Assembly: GCA_017525605.1 (NCBI GenBank)
Contig: JAFXSM010000037.1
Span: forward strand, 1 to 45,238
Length of the DNA: 45,238 bases
Direction of reading: 5' to 3'
Origin: Treponema sp.
GTDB taxonomy: Bacteria > Spirochaetota > Spirochaetia > Treponematales > Treponemataceae
The notes under the pieces were generated by a model that worked only from the letters and a program-made list of their open reading frames with translations, did not search any database and was not told the origin of the DNA. The stretch's first letter is position 1, and each line of letters starts with the position of its first letter. Made by a program: the position numbers and the translations under genes. Below, piece by piece: positions 1-7,967 of this stretch.

Positions 1-1
1 T

Positions 2-1201
2 GATGCGCTTGGATTGATTGTTGATGTGGATTTGATTACTGAGAACGGACTTGATGTTATAAAAATCACTGTTGAAGAAAATCCTTATCCAGTGAATTAC
101 AAGGGTGAGTATCATTATAGAACCGGCAGTACAAAACAGCTTTTGCAAGGTTCAGCACTGACTAATTTTCTTTTACGTAAGACAGGTAAAAACTGGGATG
201 CTGTTCCGCTTGAAAATGTAAGTGTTGATGACCTTGATAAAGAAAGCTTTGATATTTTCCACCGTGAAGCAATCCGCAGCGGAAGAATGAGTAAAGATGA
301 CTTGAAACTTTCGAATCAGGATTTGCTTGAAAAACTGAATCTTCTTGACGGAACTATGCTTAAGCGGGCAGCGGTTTTGCTCTTCCATCGAAATCCGGAA
401 AAATGGATAACAGGTTCATTTGTAAAAATCGGATTCTTTGAAACTGACGCAGATTTGCGCTATCAAGATGAAGTTCATGGTTCTCTTATGATTCAGGCAG
501 ACCGCGTTATAGATTTGCTTTACACAAAATATCTAACTGCAGAAATCTCTTATGACAACATTACTCGCATAGAGCATTATCCATTCCCTAAAGATGCTGT
601 TCGAGAAGCGGTGTTTAATGCGCTAATTCATCAGGATTTTTCTGTTGGAGTGCCTGTGCAAATCAGCGTTTACAGGGATAAGCTTTATATCAGCAATGAC
701 TGTGTTTTCCCTGCCAACTGGACAGCCGACACCTTAATGCAAAAACATCGCTCACTTCCACATAATCCAGATATTGCTAATACATTCTTTAGAGCGGGCT
801 TTATAGAAAGCTGGGGGCGCGGCGTAGAAAAGATTTGTAATCTTTGTAAAGAATACGGCATTGCTGAACCTGAATATACAGTTCATCCTAATGACATTAT
901 GATGATGTTCAAGGCAAATGTACCTGAAGAAATGAAAAATACAGAAGATGGCAATGATGTTAAGAGTGGCCAGAAAAGCAAAAAATGGCCAGAAAAATGG
1001 CCAGAAAAGTGGCCAGAAAAAGCGGAACAGATAATAAATGCTATTTCAGAAGATGATAAAATCACTATTGCAAAACTGGAAGCTCTGCTTGATATAGGGC
1101 ATACTACAGTAAAGAAGATACTTTCAGAAATGCAGTCAGAAGGATATATTCGTCGTGTAGGGGCCGATAAAGGCGGATATTGGGAAATAGTAAAATCATA
1201 G
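2..1201 (+). CDS. AlbA_2 / HATPase_c_4 type ATP-binding regulator, 5' partial
   Basis: The reading frame is open to the left edge, so the true start lies outside the window; the TTG at 14 is only an internal codon. What is visible is the end of an AlbA_2-like domain (EYHYRTGSTKQLLQG, a typical 'schlafen/AlbA' end), then a long middle region ending in a HATPase_c_4-type segment with REAVFNALIHQDF and SWGRGVEKI, and a C-terminal winged helix (about residues 335-395, with IAKLEALLDIGHTTVKKIL as the recognition part). Proteins of this build are often annotated as RecG-like helicases or transcriptional regulators, but no helicase motif is present here. Between the ATPase and winged-helix parts lies a tandem WPEK repeat. 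Family assignment is fairly sure; the cellular role is not known. Confidence 0.8.
   Translation, partial: DALGLIVDVDLITENGLDVIKITVEENPYPVNYKGEYHYRTGSTKQLLQGSALTNFLLRKTGKNWDAVPLENVSVDDLDKESFDIFHREAIRSGRMSKDDLKLSNQDLLEKLNLLDGTMLKRAAVLLFHRNPEKWITGSFVKIGFFETDADLRYQDEVHGSLMIQADRVIDLLYTKYLTAEISYDNITRIEHYPFPKDAVREAVFNALIHQDFSVGVPVQISVYRDKLYISNDCVFPANWTADTLMQKHRSLPHNPDIANTFFRAGFIESWGRGVEKICNLCKEYGIAEPEYTVHPNDIMMMFKANVPEEMKNTEDGNDVKSGQKSKKWPEKWPEKWPEKAEQIINAISEDDKITIAKLEALLDIGHTTVKKILSEMQSEGYIRRVGADKGGYWEIVKS
986..1020 (+). repeat. In-frame 12-bp tandem repeat (WPEK x3)
   Basis: Three units beginning TGGCCAGAAAA follow at a 12-base period (986, 998, 1010), with a fourth unit at 967 offset by 19. They encode KWPEKWPEKWPEK, a hinge between the ATPase-like and winged-helix parts. 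Each unit contains the palindrome TGGCCA. A 12-bp unit keeps frame, so copy changes would alter linker length rather than switch the gene off. Confidence 0.85.
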
Positions 1202-1315
1202 GGCGATATAATGCTCAAGTAGTTGATTGATGAACAGGTAAAAGTTTACAAACGCACAAACCTTGTAAAATAAGAATCCTTCTGCGAACTGGCAGAAAAA
1301 AGAATCAGTTCGCGC

Positions 1316-1366
1316 AAAAATGCGAATCCCCGCCACGTTTTGCGATTTGCAGGGATTCGCATTTTT
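1316..1366. terminator. Bidirectional terminator hairpin
   Basis: A 15-base stem (AAAAATGCGAATCCC at 1316-1330 against its complement at 1352-1366) closes a 21-base loop. The arms carry an A run on one side and a T run on the other, so it can end transcription from both directions. It sits between two convergent genes, which fits. Confidence 0.85.
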
Positions 1367-1368
1367 TT

Positions 1369-3147
1369 CTATTCCAGCTTATGCTCGTCGAAAAATTCTA
1401 TTGTTTCGCCGACTTTGCCTTCCGTTTCGAAAACGATTATCTCATTTGCGCCGGTTTTGAGAAGCGGAGCCGGAACATAGAGCCTTTTCTGCGGCCCGAT
1501 TTCCCAGTAGCGGCCGAGATTGAAGCCGTTCAGGAAGATGCATCCTTTTCCCCAGCCAGAAAAATCAAGGAAAGTGTCGCACGGTTTTTCAACGTTGAGC
1601 GTGAACCTTGTGAAACTTGGAGTCGTGATTTCGCCTGAGGAGAGGTCTTTTTCTTTCGCCTTGCTCCAGTCGATTTTCGAAATCTGATTTTTGTCGAGGT
1701 TCAGGTTGTAGTACGTCCATTTTGCAAGCGGTTTTTCGTCGGCAAGGACTCTTCCGCAAATTCCTTTTTTCTGGAACGGAATCTTGTCGGCAAAATTGAC
1801 GCGGCCGAGATTTTCGACGAGCAGCGAAAGCTCGTCGCCGGACACCAACGGAAGAGCGACGTTTTTCGACGTTTCTGAATCAAAAAGTGTCGCCATCGGA
1901 ACTTTGTTTTTGTATTCGATGATTCTGTCGTTTCCGTCTTCGATTCTGAGCGTCTCGGAATTTTTCTCGACCGTCGTTTTGTAAAGAATGTAGCCGTAAT
2001 CCTGACCAGTGGCTTCCATTCCCAAAAGTTTTTCGCCCTCGCTCGTCTTTGCTTCCGCCAATGTGTCGAGGATGTCGAACAGCTTCACTCTTTCCTTTGC
2101 CTTTACGACTCCGTACGCCTTGTACTCGATTTTTGTCGAGAGCGGAATCTCCTCAAAATCCCTGTACTTTCTGATGATGTCCTTGAACACGTTGTATTTT
2201 TCCGTGATTCTTCCGTCTTCCGAAAGAGGCGCGTCGTAATCGTAGCTCGTTGTGTCGGGCGTGAGCTTCGTGAAATAGTTCGAGCCGTTCATGAAGCCGA
2301 AATTCGTTCCTCCGTGGAACATATAGAAATTCACGTTGCCTTTTTTGAGCATATAATTCAGGTCTTTGATGTTGCGCTTGAGCTTCGATTTTTTGTGCTC
2401 CTTGCTGCCCCATGCGTCGAACCAGCCGATCCAGAATTCCATGCACATTAGAGGGCCTCTGTTGCCTGTCTTTTTCATCATGCGCTTCATGTTCGCAAAA
2501 AGAAGGAGCGCGTGCGACCCGAAATTTCCTGTCGGAAGAACGCCGTCGAGCTGACCTTTCATGAACATTTTTCCCCACGGGCCGTCGCTCGTCACGAACG
2601 GCACTGTGATTCCGCTCTCGCGCATGAGGTCGGCAAGGAATTGAAGATAGCTCATGTCGCTTCCGTAGTAGCCGTATTCGTTCTCAATCTGCATCAATAT
2701 GATGTTTCCGCCGTTGTCAATCTGATGTTTTGCAAGTCGCGGAAGAATGACTTTGTAATAGTCGCGGACGTTCTGATAATAAATCTCGTTCTTGCATCTC
2801 GGCTCGAATCCCGGAATTGCGAACAGCCACGACGGAAGTCCGCCAAGCTCCCATTCCGCACAGATATACGGAGAAGGGCGGACGATTGCGTAAAGACCGA
2901 GTTTATGCGCGATGTCAAGGAATTTCTCGAAGTCGCACATTCCGTCAAAACAGAATTCTCCTTTCTTCGGCTCCGTGATGTTCCACGGAATGTATGTCTC
3001 AACTGTGTTGCAGCCCATGTTCTTGAGTTTTTCCAGCCTGTCCTGCCAATATTCAGGAACGACTCTGAAATAATGGATTGCACCCGAAATGATTTTGAAC
3101 GGCTCACCGTCCAACAAAAAAGTGTCTTTGATTTCAAATTTGCTCAT
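1369..3147 (-). CDS. Glycoside hydrolase family 35 beta-galactosidase
   Basis: A 592-aa protein with the GH35 layout: an N-terminal TIM barrel with GAIHYFR (residues 23-29) and RPSPYICAEWELGG (90-103), the acid/base glutamate in IENEYG (E157) and the nucleophile in CMEFWIGWFDAWG (E237), followed by C-terminal beta-sandwich domains ending with a galactose-binding jelly-roll stretch (NGFNLGRYWEIGPQ). There is no signal peptide, so it likely acts in the cytoplasm on imported galactosides, removing terminal beta-linked galactose. It is transcribed divergently from the cobalamin cluster and has no neighbour of related function, so its substrate cannot be narrowed from context. A TATAAT box on the minus strand ends seven bases before the ATG, with no Shine-Dalgarno sequence. 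Confidence 0.93.
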   Translation of the reverse strand: MSKFEIKDTFLLDGEPFKIISGAIHYFRVVPEYWQDRLEKLKNMGCNTVETYIPWNITEPKKGEFCFDGMCDFEKFLDIAHKLGLYAIVRPSPYICAEWELGGLPSWLFAIPGFEPRCKNEIYYQNVRDYYKVILPRLAKHQIDNGGNIILMQIENEYGYYGSDMSYLQFLADLMRESGITVPFVTSDGPWGKMFMKGQLDGVLPTGNFGSHALLLFANMKRMMKKTGNRGPLMCMEFWIGWFDAWGSKEHKKSKLKRNIKDLNYMLKKGNVNFYMFHGGTNFGFMNGSNYFTKLTPDTTSYDYDAPLSEDGRITEKYNVFKDIIRKYRDFEEIPLSTKIEYKAYGVVKAKERVKLFDILDTLAEAKTSEGEKLLGMEATGQDYGYILYKTTVEKNSETLRIEDGNDRIIEYKNKVPMATLFDSETSKNVALPLVSGDELSLLVENLGRVNFADKIPFQKKGICGRVLADEKPLAKWTYYNLNLDKNQISKIDWSKAKEKDLSSGEITTPSFTRFTLNVEKPCDTFLDFSGWGKGCIFLNGFNLGRYWEIGPQKRLYVPAPLLKTGANEIIVFETEGKVGETIEFFDEHKLE

Positions 3148-3154
3148 GAATAGA

Positions 3155-3160
3155 ATTATA
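3155..3160 (-). promoter_or_regulatory. -10 box of GH35 gene, leaderless arrangement
   Basis: On the minus strand TATAAT ends seven bases before the ATG at 3147, so the predicted transcription start falls at or within a base or two of the start codon. No Shine-Dalgarno sequence is present between them. Confidence 0.6.
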
Positions 3161-3218
3161 CACCAGAAATTCTCAGCATGATAGCATTACTATCAGATGA
3201 TTTTTTTTAAGTTTTGTC

Positions 3219-3240
3219 TGATATAATTCCGGTTCGGAGG
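3219..3240 (+). promoter_or_regulatory. Extended -10 box and ribosome site of cbiL
   Basis: TGATATAAT (3219-3227) is an extended -10 promoter element. A GGAGG ribosome site follows at 3236-3240, six bases before the TTG at 3247. The predicted leader is only about 12 bases, leaving no room for a cobalamin riboswitch. Confidence 0.65.
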
Positions 3241-3246
3241 TTTCAT

Positions 3247-3969
3247 TTGTCGAATAAATTCTACGCGGTTTCCACAGGCCCCTATTCATCCTCTTTTCTG
3301 ACATTGCAGGCAATCGAAGTCCTGAAAAAATGCGGAACGATATTCTATCCCGTGACTTCCTCTTCCGAAAAAGCTCATGTTGCGTTCGACTGCATAAGTT
3401 CCGTAATCGATGTTTCAGAAAAAAATTGCATCCCAGTCAGCTTTTCGATGTCGAAGTCGGAGGAAAAAACACGAAGCGAATATGAGGAAATCTATAAGAA
3501 AATCGAAACTGAGCTTTCAGTGTGCGACGTTGCGTTCGTCTCAATCGGGGACGTGTCGGTTTATTCGACTGCCGCAAGAATCGCAAGGAAAGTCGAGTCG
3601 GAAGGATTTTATGTCGAGTTCGTTTCGGGAGTCACTTCGTTTTGCCTTGCCGCGTGCGAATGCAAACTTGATTTGGCTGAGAAGGACGAGGAAATCAGGA
3701 TAATTCCGGGGGATGCGTTTTTTAGAAGCGGAAAAATCGACGATGTTCTAAAAAGCGGCGGGACGAAAATCATAATGAAATCCCCGCGGAATCTTCGCAA
3801 TATAATAGAAAGAATTGTTGAATTTGACCTTGTTGAATCGGCTCATCTTGTCAAAAATGCAGGATACGCAAACGAGAAGATTGTCGAAGGTCGTGATATT
3901 CTGAAATTGACGGAAGAAGATTTTCTGGACGCGTATATGTCGGTTCTGATTGTCTCTTCTGCTGATTAA
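3247..3969 (+). CDS. cbiL: Cobalt-precorrin-2 C20-methyltransferase (CbiL/CobI)
   Basis: First gene of the cobalamin cluster, 240 aa from the TTG at 3247, chosen because GGAGG lies six bases upstream; a longer frame from 3214 would start inside the promoter. The tetrapyrrole methylase fold is clear: FYAVSTGPYSSSFLTLQA at the start, GDVSVYSTAARIA where the family has GDPlfYST, then FVSGVTSFCLAACECKLDLA and IIPGD. It transfers a methyl group from S-adenosylmethionine to C20 of the corrin precursor. Odd points: the usual GxGPGD(P/A) SAM loop near the start is replaced by STGPYSSS, and GDP by GDV. The pattern still fits CbiL better than other methylases of this family, and it is divergent rather than clearly dead. 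Confidence 0.8.
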   Translation: MSNKFYAVSTGPYSSSFLTLQAIEVLKKCGTIFYPVTSSSEKAHVAFDCISSVIDVSEKNCIPVSFSMSKSEEKTRSEYEEIYKKIETELSVCDVAFVSIGDVSVYSTAARIARKVESEGFYVEFVSGVTSFCLAACECKLDLAEKDEEIRIIPGDAFFRSGKIDDVLKSGGTKIIMKSPRNLRNIIERIVEFDLVESAHLVKNAGYANEKIVEGRDILKLTEEDFLDAYMSVLIVSSAD

Positions 3970-4034
3970 AAATTCGTGATTCAAAAAATGCATGAAACGA
4001 AAATGCAAAAATAAAAATACTGGAGCAGAAAGAT

Positions 4035-4793
4035 ATGATTCATTTTGTTGGTGCGGGGCCTGGGGCTGTCGATTTGATAACTGTCCGCGGCGCGAATCTT
4101 CTGAAAAACGCGGATGTCGTCGTGTGGGCCGGAAGCCTTGTGAACGGCGAATTACTGAAGCTTTGCAAAGACGGATGCAAAATTTTCGACAGCGCGAAAC
4201 TCAATCTTGAAGAGACGACTGAAATCCTCCTTTCCGCAGAGCGTGACGGTCTTTCGTGCGTCAGGCTGCACACCGGCGACCCATGCCTTTTCGGTGCGAT
4301 TCGCGAGCAGATGGAAGAACTCGACAAGCACGGCGTTGAATACGAGGTAGTTCCGGGCGTTTCCTCATTCTGCGGTGCGGCTGCTGCTCTGAAAACCGAG
4401 TACACTGTTCCTGGAATCTCGCAGTCAGTTCTGATTTCCAGAATGGAAGGCCGGACTGGCGTTCCTGAAAAAGAGAAAATATCGGAGCTTTCGAAGCACG
4501 GCTCCAGCATGGTTCTTTTCCTTTCGAGCGGAATGATAAAGGAGCTTTGTGCCGAGCTGAAAAAGGGAGGGGCGTACACTGACGAAACTCCGTGCGCGGT
4601 CGTCTACAAAGCGTCGTGGGCGGACGAAATCGTAATCCGAGGAACGATTGGCGACATTGCAGAAAAAGCGGCTCAGGCGGGAATCAATAAAACCGCGCTG
4701 ATTCTCGTCGGCGAATTTCTTGGCGGAAAATACGAAAAAAGCAAACTTTATGACAAAACTTTCGAGACCGGATTTCGAAAGGCGGAAGTTTGA
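4035..4793 (+). CDS. cbiF: Cobalt-precorrin-4 C11-methyltransferase (CbiF/CobM)
   Basis: A 252-aa tetrapyrrole methylase with intact signature: MIHFVGAGPGAVDLITVRG (SAM loop), VVWAGSLVN, RLHTGDPCLFGAIREQM, VPGVSSFCGAAAAL and the TVPGISQSVLISR segment specific to CbiF. It methylates C11 of cobalt-precorrin-4 using S-adenosylmethionine. A GGAG at about 4022 precedes the ATG. The gene lies 65 bases after cbiL and is followed at once by cbiG, matching its place in the anaerobic pathway before CbiG opens the lactone ring. Confidence 0.95.
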   Translation: MIHFVGAGPGAVDLITVRGANLLKNADVVVWAGSLVNGELLKLCKDGCKIFDSAKLNLEETTEILLSAERDGLSCVRLHTGDPCLFGAIREQMEELDKHGVEYEVVPGVSSFCGAAAALKTEYTVPGISQSVLISRMEGRTGVPEKEKISELSKHGSSMVLFLSSGMIKELCAELKKGGAYTDETPCAVVYKASWADEIVIRGTIGDIAEKAAQAGINKTALILVGEFLGGKYEKSKLYDKTFETGFRKAEV

Positions 4794-4827
4794 GAACAAA
4801 ATCGAGAAATTTAAATTGAAAAATCCA

Positions 4828-5724
4828 ATGTGTTCAAATTTCGATTCGCTTTACATTTTCTTTTTCTCTCCGTTCGGGAAAGCTGTTGCGGAAAAAGTCC
4901 GCGAAGTTTTCCCTGTCGAAAAAACAAGAATCAACGAGTGTCTTTCGGATGCGTTTTCGCATTCTGATTCGCAAAGCCGCACTCTCGTTGTTTTTGTGGG
5001 CGCGCTCGGAATATGCGTCAGAAAGATTTCTCCTTTTATAAAAAGCAAATTAAGCGACCCCGCCGTTCTTTGCGTTGACGACGGCGGAAATTTCGTGATT
5101 CCTGTCCTTTCCGGTCACGTCGGCGGTGCGAACGAGGCGGCTCTTTTTCTTTCCGAAAAAATCGGTGCGGTGCCTGTCATAACGACATCCAGCGACATCC
5201 ACAAAAAATGGGCGCTTGATGTTTGGCTCAAAGAAAACGGATTCGACTTTTCGCGTTTCGAAAATCCTTCCGAAAAAGAAGCTCTTTCCGACGCAATCCG
5301 TTTTTCAAATTCCGCTTCAATCTCCAATAAAAAAATCTTTTCGCTCGGAATCGGGTGCAGGCGCGGCTGTGACAAGAAAAAGCTTTCGTCGTTCGTAAAA
5401 GAATTTTTTGACGCGCATTCTCTTCCGATTTCGCTTGTCGCAAAAGTTTCTTCTATTGATATAAAGAGCGATGAGGAGGCGATTTTGTCGTTCGCGTCGG
5501 AAATCGGTGCAAAAAATGAATTTTTTTCGGAAGAAGAGCTGAACGGGACTTCGGTTCTTCTTTCAGTTGATTCTTCGCTTTCGTTTTCAGAATCCGAATT
5601 CGTAAAGAAAACTGTCGGCGTTGATTGCGTTTGCGAGCGTGCGTCCGTAATCGCTTCCGAGAAAAAATTTCTTCTGGTGCGAAAAGTCGCGCTCGACGGA
5701 ATGACATTGGCGGTGTCGGTATGA
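4828..5724 (+). CDS. cbiG: Cobalt-precorrin-5A hydrolase (CbiG)
   Basis: About 298 aa. The N-terminal part has LVVFVGALGICVRKISPF and the CbiG core VLSGHVGGANEAA with VITTSSD; the C-terminal domain has LGIGCRRGCDKKKL and ends with VGVDCVCERASVIAS, both hallmarks of CbiG_C. It opens the delta-lactone of cobalt-precorrin-5A and releases acetaldehyde, so the pathway is the anaerobic (early cobalt) route. The start is uncertain: ATG 4828 fits the family's usual N-terminus (SLYIFFFSPFGKAVA as the first strand), while ATG 4750 in the same frame would overlap cbiF; neither has a good ribosome site. Its stop overlaps the next start as ATGA. Confidence 0.92.
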   Translation: MCSNFDSLYIFFFSPFGKAVAEKVREVFPVEKTRINECLSDAFSHSDSQSRTLVVFVGALGICVRKISPFIKSKLSDPAVLCVDDGGNFVIPVLSGHVGGANEAALFLSEKIGAVPVITTSSDIHKKWALDVWLKENGFDFSRFENPSEKEALSDAIRFSNSASISNKKIFSLGIGCRRGCDKKKLSSFVKEFFDAHSLPISLVAKVSSIDIKSDEEAILSFASEIGAKNEFFSEEELNGTSVLLSVDSSLSFSESEFVKKTVGVDCVCERASVIASEKKFLLVRKVALDGMTLAVSV

Positions 5725-6575
5725 AAGTGCTTGTTTTTGCTGGGACTACGGAAGGCCGTCTTTTTGCGTGCCGCTCTGCCGAGGTCGGTTTTGACACGAC
5801 CGCGTCCGTCGCGACAGAATACGGGCGGATTCTTGCGGAAGAAAAATTGCGTTCTGAAAATCAGAAATTCCAAAATGAAGAATCTTTTTCGAATTTGAAA
5901 ATCATCGAGAACAGATTGGGCGAGTCGCAAATGGAAAATCTCTTTTCGGATTTCGATTTCATCGTTGACGCGACCCATCCGTTTGCTTTGGAAGTGACGG
6001 CGAACATCAAAAAAGCGTGCGAGGCTTCTAATAAAAAATATTTCAGGCTTCTTCGTCCGTCTTCGGATTTTTTGAAGGATTCGTTTAAAAACTGCGGCTC
6101 ATCTTTTTTCGAATTCGATTCACTTGAAGAATTGTGCGGCGGAATCTGCGAATTCGATGAAAAATGCGCTTCGGAGTCGAAAACTCTTCCGAACATTTTC
6201 ATCTCGACCGGAAGCAAGGAGCTTTCGTGCTTCAAAAAAATTGCGAATTTTGCCGAAAGATGTTTCGTCCGCGTCCTTCCGAGCATCGATTCGGTTCAAA
6301 AATGCATCGATGGCGGATTCCTTCCGAAAAACGTGATTGCGATGCAGGGACCTTTCTCGGTCGCGCTCAACGAAGCGATGTTCCGCGAGACGAAAGCTGA
6401 AATCCTCGTCACGAAAGAATCCGGGCGTGCGGGCGGCTTTGACGAGAAAATCGAGGCTGCGAAAAATTGCGGGATGTATGTTTTTTCCGTAAAACGCCCG
6501 AAAGAAAATGCAGACGGAACTTTTTCCGACATCGAAGAGCTGATAAGAAAAATTTGCGAGGAGAATGAAAAATGA
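5721..6575 (+). CDS. cbiJ: Cobalt-precorrin-6A reductase (CbiJ/CobK)
   Basis: A 284-aa protein beginning MKVLVFAGTTEGRLFACR, the nucleotide-binding start of CobK/CbiJ, with VATEYGR, IVDATHPFALEVTANIK and a late MQGPFS segment (QGPFS is conserved), then LVTKESGRAGGFDEK. It reduces cobalt-precorrin-6A with a pyridine nucleotide. The ATG at 5721 overlaps the cbiG stop (ATGA) and its own stop overlaps the cbiET start in the same way, so translation is probably coupled; the longer frame that begins inside cbiG has no support. Confidence 0.94.
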   Translation: MKVLVFAGTTEGRLFACRSAEVGFDTTASVATEYGRILAEEKLRSENQKFQNEESFSNLKIIENRLGESQMENLFSDFDFIVDATHPFALEVTANIKKACEASNKKYFRLLRPSSDFLKDSFKNCGSSFFEFDSLEELCGGICEFDEKCASESKTLPNIFISTGSKELSCFKKIANFAERCFVRVLPSIDSVQKCIDGGFLPKNVIAMQGPFSVALNEAMFRETKAEILVTKESGRAGGFDEKIEAAKNCGMYVFSVKRPKENADGTFSDIEELIRKICEENEK

Positions 6576-7897
6576 AAAACGTGTACATGATTGGAATCGG
6601 AATGGGGAATTCGGGAGGGCTCAGCGTCGAGTGCAGGAAAATCATTGAGACTGCCGACTTCGTTGCCGGTGCTTCTCGCGTCGTGGAGTCCGTGAGAAAT
6701 CTGCTTGATAAAAAATGCGAAGTCCTTTGCTCGTATGACCCTTCCGAAATCGCGTCCAAAATGGAAACTCTTTCGTTCAAGACCGCAAAGCTTCCGTTTC
6801 ATTTTTGCGTCGTTTTCTCGGGCGACGTTGGATTTTATTCCGGCGCGAAAAAACTTTCGGCTCTCCTTCACAAATCGGGCTGGAACGTCATTTTCAAGTC
6901 GGGCGAGTCTTCGTTCCAGTATCTTTCTTCAAAACTTTGCGAGCCGTGGCAGGACTGGTCGCTCGTCTCCGCGCACGGAACTGAATGTGACATTGCTTCC
7001 GAAATCGCATTGAACGATGCGACGTTTTTTTTGACCGGCGGAAAAATCACCGCGAAGACAATTGTCGATTTCGTTCTGGAAAACCAGATTTCTTCCCGTC
7101 TCGTCGTCGCCGACCGCTTGGGCTATGACGACGAAATCATAATCGATTTGTGCCTTGATTTTTGCGATGAAAAAAAACATTCCGCTTTCGTAATGAAGAA
7201 TTCCGATTACGAAAAGTTGAGCGAGATGAAACTTGCCTGCGTCCTTGTTGACAGGCGCGGCTTTAAAAGCGAAGAGGAAAAAAATCGGCCGCCGTTTATG
7301 GATTCCGCTTTTTCAAGGAATTTTCCGAAGAAAACGGATTCTGAAAACGCTGCCGAAAGCGAAAAGCTCGTTCCGATGACCAAGCGCATGGTGCGCTCCG
7401 CGGTTCTCTCTCTGCTTTCTGTGCGTGACGGCGAAACTGTGTGGGACGTGGGGGCGGGAACTGGGGCTGTCTCAATCGACATTGCAAAAAGCGCGAAGTG
7501 CCATGTTTTCTCTGTTGACGCGAACGAGAGCGCAGTCAATCTTGAGAAAAAAAACAGAAAAAAATTCGGCGCGTGGAATGTCGATTTGCATTTGGGAAGG
7601 GCAAAGGACGTGCTTCCCGATTTTCCGCCACCGTCCGCAGTTTTCGTTGGGGGAAGCGAGGGCGAGCTTTCGGAAATAATTTCTATCGCGTTCGAGAAAA
7701 ATCCTTCCGCGCGTGTGCTCGTGTCTTCGGTGACTGCTGAAACTTTTGCGGATTGCGTCGTGCTCTCCGAAAAAATGAATCTTTCGATGGAAATAACGGA
7801 AATCGCTGTCTCCGCTTCGCAGAAAATCGGGAAAATCCACATGAGAAAATCTGAAAATGCGGTGAGTCTGATTTTGCTGAATAAGAATGCGGAATAA
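6572..7897 (+). CDS. cobL: Cobalt-precorrin C5,C15-methyltransferase/decarboxylase, CbiE-CbiT fusion
   Basis: A 441-aa fusion. Residues 1-230 are CbiE: VYMIGIGMGNSGGLS, ADFVAGASRVVE, FSGDVGFYSGAKKL and VSAHGTE. Residues 250-441 are CbiT: SAFSRNFPKK, PMTKRMVRSAVLSLL, a class I SAM-binding motif VWDVGAGTGAVSIDIA and FVGGSEGEL. Together they methylate C5 and C15 of the corrin ring and remove the acetate carboxyl on ring C. The fusion is the CobL arrangement known from many bacteria. The ATG overlaps the cbiJ stop and GAGGAG lies upstream inside cbiJ, so it belongs to the same transcript. The run of overlapping genes ends here; the next gene has its own promoter. Confidence 0.94.
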   Translation: MKNVYMIGIGMGNSGGLSVECRKIIETADFVAGASRVVESVRNLLDKKCEVLCSYDPSEIASKMETLSFKTAKLPFHFCVVFSGDVGFYSGAKKLSALLHKSGWNVIFKSGESSFQYLSSKLCEPWQDWSLVSAHGTECDIASEIALNDATFFLTGGKITAKTIVDFVLENQISSRLVVADRLGYDDEIIIDLCLDFCDEKKHSAFVMKNSDYEKLSEMKLACVLVDRRGFKSEEEKNRPPFMDSAFSRNFPKKTDSENAAESEKLVPMTKRMVRSAVLSLLSVRDGETVWDVGAGTGAVSIDIAKSAKCHVFSVDANESAVNLEKKNRKKFGAWNVDLHLGRAKDVLPDFPPPSAVFVGGSEGELSEIISIAFEKNPSARVLVSSVTAETFADCVVLSEKMNLSMEITEIAVSASQKIGKIHMRKSENAVSLILLNKNAE

Positions 7898-7951
7898 AAA
7901 AATGGAGATTTTGGAAGTTTTTAATGAAAATTAAAAAAAATGAAAATGGTG

Positions 7952-7960
7952 TGCTATAAT
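7952..7960 (+). promoter_or_regulatory. Extended -10 promoter, leaderless arrangement
   Basis: TGCTATAAT is a perfect extended -10 box. Seven bases separate it from the ATG at 7968, so the mRNA should begin at the start codon. No ribosome site is visible. Confidence 0.7.
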
Positions 7961-7967
7961 TGAAAGT

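Noticed and set aside
2512..3153. Plus-strand open frame of 213 codons
   Set aside because: It is the shadow of the GH35 gene; its translation has no domain features and the minus strand carries the catalytic motifs.
3148..3246. Possible cobalamin riboswitch ahead of cbiL
   Set aside because: The gap is under 100 bases, is shared with a divergent promoter, and the predicted leader is about 12 bases; no B12-box-like sequence is seen.
5115..5978. Minus-strand open frame of 287 codons opposite cbiG and cbiJ
   Set aside because: It covers two recognised plus-strand genes and shows no motif.
7898..7967. Terminator after cbiET
   Set aside because: The gap is A/T rich but has no stem; only the promoter of the next gene is supported.
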